Both the position numbers and the translations under genes were made by a program. Below the pieces are notes generated by a model. It saw only the letters and a list, made by a program, of their open reading frames with translations. It made no database searches and had not been told where the DNA came from. This document shows, piece by piece, positions 7,026 through 10,574 of a stretch of DNA of 10,574 nucleotides; within the stretch, counting starts at the first letter, position 1; each line of letters starts with the position of its first letter. This DNA comes from Gammaproteobacteria bacterium (GTDB lineage Bacteria; Pseudomonadota; Gammaproteobacteria; Enterobacterales; Alteromonadaceae), in NCBI GenBank assembly GCA_023481025.1, contig JAMCWV010000252.1:1978-12551 (forward strand), in the 5' to 3' direction.

Positions 7026-7883
7026 TTATTGCATATTTGCCCAGTCATACCAGACCGGACGCACACTTTCTGGCAAATTTAAATGACGCCCAAGTTCGCG
7101 CCAGCGACTCGGTTTATGAAAGTCTGAACCAACACTGCCTTGCAGCTCATACTCTTGGGCTAATTCAGTCAACCATTGACGCTGTGACGGCCCCTGTTGC
7201 GACATACTCACTTCAATCGCATCGCCGCCACACTCCTTAAATTCCACCAGCAATTTACGCAACCACTTGTTACTTAAATCGTAAGCCAATGGATGCGCAA
7301 TTGAGCTGTGGCCACCGGCTGTATGAATTGCCGCGACAGCCTCATCTATACTGCACCAATTTGGTGCAACGTAAGCACATTGGCCTTTCCCTAAATAGCG
7401 GTCAAAGGCTTGTTGGACGTCGTTAATATAACCGTGGGCTTGCAGCGCTTCAGCAAAGTGCAAGCGCGTGAGCACGGCATTGCTGTCTACCCCAACGGTC
7501 GGTAAATGTTCGGCCGCAATGCCTTGCTTTACTAACTTTTCACGAATCGCTTCAGCGCGTTCACGCCGACACGTTTGTTGCCGCGCCAATAACGCGCTCA
7601 ACGTGGGATCATTTGGATCAAAATTCCAGCCCAAAATATGAATTTCAAATCCGTGCCAACGGGTACTAATTTCGACCCCAGGAATTAACTGTAGCTTCGG
7701 AGCGACGCGTTCTTTCGCTGCACATGCTGCCGCCCAACCGCCGACCGAGTCGTGATCGGTAATGGCCAGTACGTCAACCTGCATCACGCTGGCACGGAGC
7801 ACAAGCTCCGCCGGCGTTAGCTCGCCGTCGGATACAGTTGTGTGACAATGTAAATCGATTTTCTTTGTTGCCAAGCTAGCCAT
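7026..7883 (-). CDS. rnm: RNase AM (PHP-domain 5'-3' exoribonuclease, YciV)
   Basis: PHP-family metallo-phosphoesterase. In E. coli the homologue YciV (Rnm, RNase AM) trims the 5' ends of rRNA precursors, and related proteins hydrolyse 3',5'-bisphosphonucleotides. Metal-binding residues are all visible: HCH (His12, His14) and Asp19 in DLHCHTTVSDGELTP, ITDHDS with His44, GVEIST with Glu71, His82 in IHILGWNFD, SSIAHPLAYD with His197, and GSDFHKPS with Asp254 and His256. Length 285 is typical. The ATG at 7881-7883 opens the minus-strand gene run and faces the trp operon across a 467-nt regulatory region, as in E. coli where yciV lies divergent from trpL-trpE. A candidate -35 TTGACA (minus strand of 7946-7951) lies in the palindrome upstream, with only a weak -10 (TGTTAA) 17 nt on. 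Confidence 0.95.
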   Translation of the reverse strand: MASLATKKIDLHCHTTVSDGELTPAELVLRASVMQVDVLAITDHDSVGGWAAACAAKERVAPKLQLIPGVEISTRWHGFEIHILGWNFDPNDPTLSALLARQQTCRRERAEAIREKLVKQGIAAEHLPTVGVDSNAVLTRLHFAEALQAHGYINDVQQAFDRYLGKGQCAYVAPNWCSIDEAVAAIHTAGGHSSIAHPLAYDLSNKWLRKLLVEFKECGGDAIEVSMSQQGPSQRQWLTELAQEYELQGSVGSDFHKPSRWRELGRHLNLPESVRPVWYDWANMQ

Positions 7884-7945
7884 AAATCCACTTGTTGCCC
7901 AATCACGTAGTCAGCCTGCAGTTTAACACTAATGCGCTAGAAAAA

Positions 7946-7965
7946 TGTCAAAATTAATATTGACA
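7946..7965. promoter_or_regulatory. 20-bp near-perfect palindrome with back-to-back TTGACA hexamers
   Basis: The sequence TGTCAAAATTAATATTGACA pairs with itself in 9 of 10 positions. Each arm reads TTGACA outward, so it could give a -35 element to rnm on the left and to the trp side on the right (7960-7965). The matching -10 elements are poor on both sides (TGTTAA for rnm; TAAGGT at 7983-7988 for trp). The symmetry and the AT-rich core also fit a dimeric repressor or activator operator. TyrR boxes (TGTAAA-N6-TTTACA) are similar in style but shorter by two. The regulator is unknown. Confidence 0.5.
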
Positions 7966-8002
7966 GTCTAGGCAAGTCGTTTTAAGGTGCTACTGTTTAC
8001 TT

Positions 8003-8033
8003 TTGACATACAAGATTAATTAAGTTGTATAAC
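8003..8033 (+). promoter_or_regulatory. Candidate trp promoter with overlapping inverted repeat (possible TrpR operator)
   Basis: A perfect -35 TTGACA (8003-8008) is followed 19 nt later by TATAAC (8028-8033), a good -10 at longer than ideal spacing. Inside it an inverted repeat ATACAA (8008-8013) and TTGTAT (8025-8030) brackets GATTAATTAAG. An operator covering the spacer and -10 would suit TrpR, but the sequence lacks the CTAG half-sites of the E. coli operator, so the regulator is inference. A start near 8040 would leave about 115 nt before the leader peptide. Confidence 0.42.
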
Positions 8034-8154
8034 CTTTTGTATGTTGTCGCAGCCGCCCAGCTCGGCTTGTTGCACAGCGTCAATGTCTTGAATAAACAAG
8101 GTTTGTAACAACTCAAAAAAAACGTTTCCGGGTCTACTACGAAGGAAAGCTCAA

Positions 8155-8223
8155 ATGACGACATTCAGTATTGCTCACAGCAATTCTATGCACCATTGGT
8201 GGTGGCACTTCCCAAGCGGGTAA
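8155..8223 (+). CDS. trpL: trp operon leader peptide (22 residues, three tandem Trp codons)
   Basis: Regulatory leader peptide whose translation senses charged tRNA-Trp. The ATG at 8155-8157 has a strong AAGGAAA ribosome site (8142-8148). The 22-codon peptide contains MHHWWWHF, with TGG TGG TGG at 8197-8205, then FPSG and TAA at 8221-8223. Three consecutive Trp codons in so short a frame, directly ahead of an attenuator and trpE, are decisive. When Trp-tRNA is scarce the ribosome stalls on these codons and covers 8206-8213, the 5' arm of the pause hairpin, freeing the antiterminator strand. The E. coli leader has 14 residues and two Trp codons, so this one is longer. The flanking His codons are unusual but have no known role. 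It is too short for routine gene calling. Confidence 0.95.
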   Translation: MTTFSIAHSNSMHHWWWHFPSG

Positions 8224-8280
8224 GTGGTCGTTGTTGTATGCGCAATTCGTAGCTACAGCCAAGAAACCAACAAACCCGCT
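8206..8280 (+). promoter_or_regulatory. trp attenuator: pause hairpin (1:2) and antiterminator (2:3)
   Basis: Pause hairpin: CACTTCCC (8206-8213) pairs with GGG (8218-8220) and AAGTG (8222-8226), with U8221 bulged and an AAGC loop. Antiterminator: AGCGGGU (8215-8221), which overlaps the leader stop codon, pairs with ACCCGCU (8274-8280), and UUGUUG (8231-8236) pairs with CAACAA (8268-8273). The two helices are continuous on the 3' side over 13 nt, with a 9-nt bulge (8222-8230) on the 5' side. The AGCGGGT heptamer is repeated at 8288-8294 in the terminator, so strands 2 and 4 compete for strand 3. Base pairing is read directly; function follows the known trp attenuation mechanism. Confidence 0.85.
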
Positions 8281-8304
8281 GCCAAACAGCGGGTTTGTTT
8301 TTTT
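8269..8304 (+). terminator. Rho-independent attenuator terminator (3:4 hairpin) of the trp operon
   Basis: AACAAACCCGCTG (8269-8281) pairs perfectly with CAGCGGGTTTGTT (8287-8299) around the loop CCAAA, giving up to 13 bp. The run of seven T at 8298-8304 provides the U-tract. It lies 46 nt before trpE and terminates leader transcripts when tryptophan is plentiful. Strand 3 of this stem is shared with the antiterminator. Confidence 0.95.
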
Positions 8305-8350
8305 CCATCCCGCAACATTGCAGTAAACAATAAAGGTCAGGACTTGCAGG

Positions 8351-10003
8351 ATGAATCAAATGTCAGCGCCACAGAATAAAATACCAGAACTCGGCGACCT
8401 ATTTTCAGTCTCGCTCAACACTCGCTATCAAGCTGATCCGGTCGAAGTACTACGCTGTTTAGCCGATAGCAGCCAAGAGCATATTTTACTTGAGTCAGCC
8501 GAAGTTAACTCCCGCACCAATTTAAAAAGCCTGCTGCTCGTCGACCCGTCACTGCGTCTTGTGTGTCGCGGCAACGACGTTGAAATAACCGCCTGCTCAG
8601 CCAATGGCGAAGTGTTACTGCCGTGGATAGCCGAACAACTCGCAGCAAATACCAGCACGAATGGTAGTGCAAGTATCAAAGTCAGCATTCCCAACACACG
8701 TCAGTTGCGCGTTACCTTTACGCCGGCGAACCAGCAAACAACCGAAGACGAGCGCCTAAAGCAAACCAGCAATATGACACCGCTGCGCCTACTTCAACAA
8801 CAGCTCAACAACCTCACCACGCAGCCGTTTGCCATTTTCCTCGCCGGCGTATTTGCCTATGATCTGCTCGCGACCTTCGAGCAACTGCCTGATGTCCCCG
8901 AGGGCAACAATGACTGCCCGGACTATCAGTTTTATCTCGCAGAAACCTTAATTGTCATCGACCACCAAGCTCAGTCTACCGACATTATTGGTGCGGTTCC
9001 CGGTGGAAAAGACTTTGCAGCCCGCCACCAACAAACTTGCCAACGCATTGGTGAACTGATGGCACGCTTGCAACAACCCCAGGCGGTCCCTGCAACGCCA
9101 AATGGAACAGCAGGCACAACCAAGGCCTTTGATTTCAGCAACTATCATAGTCAACCAAACCGGCAAGAATACGCCGCTATCGTTGAAACCATGAAGGAGC
9201 ACATTCGTGCCGGCGACATCTTTCAAGTGGTGCCGGCCCGTGAGTTCCATCAACCGTGCCAAAGCGCCATTGCGAGCTACGCGGCACTCAAAGAAAGCAA
9301 CCCCAGCCCATATATGTTCTACGTCAAAACTCTCGACTTTGAACTGTTTGGCGCTTCGCCTGAATCGGCACTGAAATTCTCTGCGGCGACCCGCCAAGTT
9401 GAGCTTTATCCAATTGCAGGCACCCGCCCTCGTGCCCGCGCGGCCGATGGCAGTATTTTGGCCGACCAAGACTCGCGCATTGAATTAGCGCTGCGCCAAG
9501 ACAGTAAAGAAATGTCTGAGCACATGATGTTAGTCGATCTCGCCCGCAACGACTTAGCGCGTATCGCAACCGTTGGCAGCCGTTATGTCGCCGACCTTTT
9601 GAAAGTCGATCGCTACTCTCACGTCATGCACTTAGTGTCTCGCGTTGTGGCCACCTTGCGTGATGACCTCGACGCACTAGACGCCTATCGCGCCTGCATG
9701 AACATGGGCACGCTGGTCGGGGCGCCGAAAGTAAGTGCCGCAACGTTAATCCGACAAGCGGAACAGAGCCGACGCGGCAGCTATGGCGGTGCGGTTGGCT
9801 ATTTAACCGGAACCGGCGACATGGATACTTGCATTGTCATTCGCTCAGCATTTGTGAAAAATAAACAAGCCATCGTCCAAGCGGGCGCCGGTGTTGTGTT
9901 TGACTCAGACACCCAAGCCGAAGTGCGTGAAACCGAACAGAAAGCCAATGCCGTCATGGCCGCTATCGAAAAGGCAAATCAACAACTGGAGGAGACGGCA
10001 TGA
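8351..10003 (+). CDS. trpE: Anthranilate synthase component I
   Basis: Large subunit that converts chorismate plus ammonia (from the TrpG glutaminase) to anthranilate, the first committed step of tryptophan synthesis. The N-terminal half carries the tryptophan feedback site, with LLESAEV at residues 46-52, equivalent to the LLES element of enteric TrpE. The C-terminal chorismate-binding domain shows DIFQVVPAREF, NPSPYMFY (317-324), FGASPESALKF, PIAGTRPRARA, EMSEHMMLVDLARNDLARIA, GTLVGAPKVSA, SYGGAVGYLTG and VQAGAGVVFDSD. Length 550 is about 30 more than E. coli; part of the excess is a Pro/Thr/Gly-rich linker near residues 243-258 between the two halves. AGGA lies 8 nt before the ATG at 8351; another ATG three codons in is possible. 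The stop overlaps trpG by 4 nt (ATGA). Expression is controlled by the attenuator just upstream. Confidence 0.98.
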   Translation: MNQMSAPQNKIPELGDLFSVSLNTRYQADPVEVLRCLADSSQEHILLESAEVNSRTNLKSLLLVDPSLRLVCRGNDVEITACSANGEVLLPWIAEQLAANTSTNGSASIKVSIPNTRQLRVTFTPANQQTTEDERLKQTSNMTPLRLLQQQLNNLTTQPFAIFLAGVFAYDLLATFEQLPDVPEGNNDCPDYQFYLAETLIVIDHQAQSTDIIGAVPGGKDFAARHQQTCQRIGELMARLQQPQAVPATPNGTAGTTKAFDFSNYHSQPNRQEYAAIVETMKEHIRAGDIFQVVPAREFHQPCQSAIASYAALKESNPSPYMFYVKTLDFELFGASPESALKFSAATRQVELYPIAGTRPRARAADGSILADQDSRIELALRQDSKEMSEHMMLVDLARNDLARIATVGSRYVADLLKVDRYSHVMHLVSRVVATLRDDLDALDAYRACMNMGTLVGAPKVSAATLIRQAEQSRRGSYGGAVGYLTGTGDMDTCIVIRSAFVKNKQAIVQAGAGVVFDSDTQAEVRETEQKANAVMAAIEKANQQLEETA

Positions 10004-10574
10004 GTGGCCACATTGTCTTCATCGACAACGTCGACAGCTTTACCTATAACCTTGTCGACGAGTTCAAACAGCTCGGCTATCGCCTCGATATTTATCGCAA
10101 TACCGTCCGTGCCGAAACTGTCATACAACGCCTTGAAGAATGCGCGACGAAAGGCCCAGTCATTCTTTGCTTGTCGCCCGGCCCCGGCCACCCGAGTCAA
10201 GCCGGCTGCATGCCCGAAGTGATTCGCTACGCCCAAGGCAAATTCCCCATGCTCGGAATTTGTTTAGGTTTTCAAGCCTTGATTGAACTTTACGGCGGTG
10301 TGGTCGATCGTTGCCATGAAACCATGCACGGTAAAACCAGTTTGATCGACTGCCAACCGCATCCGATTTTCGCAGGGTTACCGCAGCCGTTTCCCGTAGC
10401 CCGTTATCATTCACTGCAGGCCGTCAGTGTGCCAGCAAGCTTAGATGTAATTGCCACAGTGAATGACATTCCCATGGCGATTGCGGCACCAACCGACGGC
10501 GTGCTAGCGTTTCAGTTTCACCCAGAGTCGATTATGACGACGGCCGGCACGCAATTGCTAAAACAAAGAAAATC
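10000..10574 (+). CDS. trpG: Anthranilate synthase component II (glutamine amidotransferase), cut by right edge
   Basis: Class I glutamine amidotransferase that releases ammonia from glutamine for TrpE. The 191 visible codons start at an ATG overlapping the trpE TGA, behind a strong GGAGGAGA ribosome site. Motifs: IDNVDSFTYNLVDEF (8-22), LSPGPGHPSQAG (58-69), nucleophile Cys88 in GICLGFQAL, MHGKTS (109-114), PVARYHSL (132-139), and His174 and Glu176 in FQFHPESI. The PVARYHSL and HPESIMTTAG segments match enteric TrpG rather than only PabA, and the trpE neighbour agrees. Phe91 replaces the usual His of the CLGHQ motif; the catalytic triad is intact. The window ends near the usual end of the glutaminase domain, so whether it is a stand-alone trpG or a trpGD fusion as in E. 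coli cannot be seen. Confidence 0.96.
   Translation, partial: MSGHIVFIDNVDSFTYNLVDEFKQLGYRLDIYRNTVRAETVIQRLEECATKGPVILCLSPGPGHPSQAGCMPEVIRYAQGKFPMLGICLGFQALIELYGGVVDRCHETMHGKTSLIDCQPHPIFAGLPQPFPVARYHSLQAVSVPASLDVIATVNDIPMAIAAPTDGVLAFQFHPESIMTTAGTQLLKQRK

Noticed and set aside
8041..8091. 16-codon ORF (MLSQPPSS...) upstream of trpL
   Set aside because: No ribosome site precedes it and it has no regulatory codon pattern; the real leader peptide with Trp codons lies downstream.
8948..9469. 173-codon minus-strand open frame inside trpE
   Set aside because: It is antisense to conserved TrpE motifs, with no domain or upstream signals; a composition shadow.
1..10574. Search for a novel defence, mobile or toxin system
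   Set aside because: Every stretch is explained by recognised housekeeping genes or the trp regulatory region; no integrase, transposase, repeat-spacer array or orphan ORF cluster is present.

Overview
The window looks like a chromosomal segment of a gammaproteobacterium. The best guess is a marine Alteromonadales member, perhaps near Idiomarina, but that placement is inference from protein resemblance and mid-range base composition. Almost all of it is conserved housekeeping sequence. I see no phage, insertion sequence, CRISPR array, toxin-antitoxin pair, tRNA or rRNA gene, and no undescribed defence-type system.

Layout. From 1 to 7883 every gene lies on the minus strand. Read in the direction of transcription they are rnm (RNase AM, PHP domain), yciO, scpA, scpB, rluB, an agmatine deiminase family gene, a SIMPL-domain lipoprotein gene, recX, and the N-terminal 387 codons of alaS, which runs off the left edge. 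The scpA-scpB-rluB-deiminase genes overlap end to end (11, 4 and 1 nt), so they are almost certainly one translationally coupled operon. A 109-nt gap carrying a 14-bp tandem repeat separates this block from the SIMPL-recX-alaS block. The recA gene expected beside recX is not here.

From 7884 to 8350 is a 467-nt divergent regulatory region. It holds a 20-bp near-perfect palindrome, candidate promoter elements with a second inverted repeat, a 22-codon tryptophan leader peptide gene with three consecutive Trp codons, and a complete transcription attenuator (pause hairpin, antiterminator, terminator). Downstream on the plus strand are trpE and trpG, overlapping by 4 nt, with trpG cut by the right edge. 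They encode the two subunits of anthranilate synthase, the first committed step of tryptophan synthesis.

How it works together. The right side is a classical attenuation-controlled trp operon. The left side joins RNA maturation (Rnm, RluB), the ScpAB part of the SMC condensin, a polyamine-pathway type deiminase, the RecA modulator RecX and alanyl-tRNA synthetase. The most interesting items are the readable attenuator with its extended antiterminator, the palindrome between rnm and trp, the deiminase gene locked into the scp/rluB operon, and the recX-alaS pair without recA. Several start codons are non-ATG (scpA TTG, scpB probably GTG, rluB GTG).
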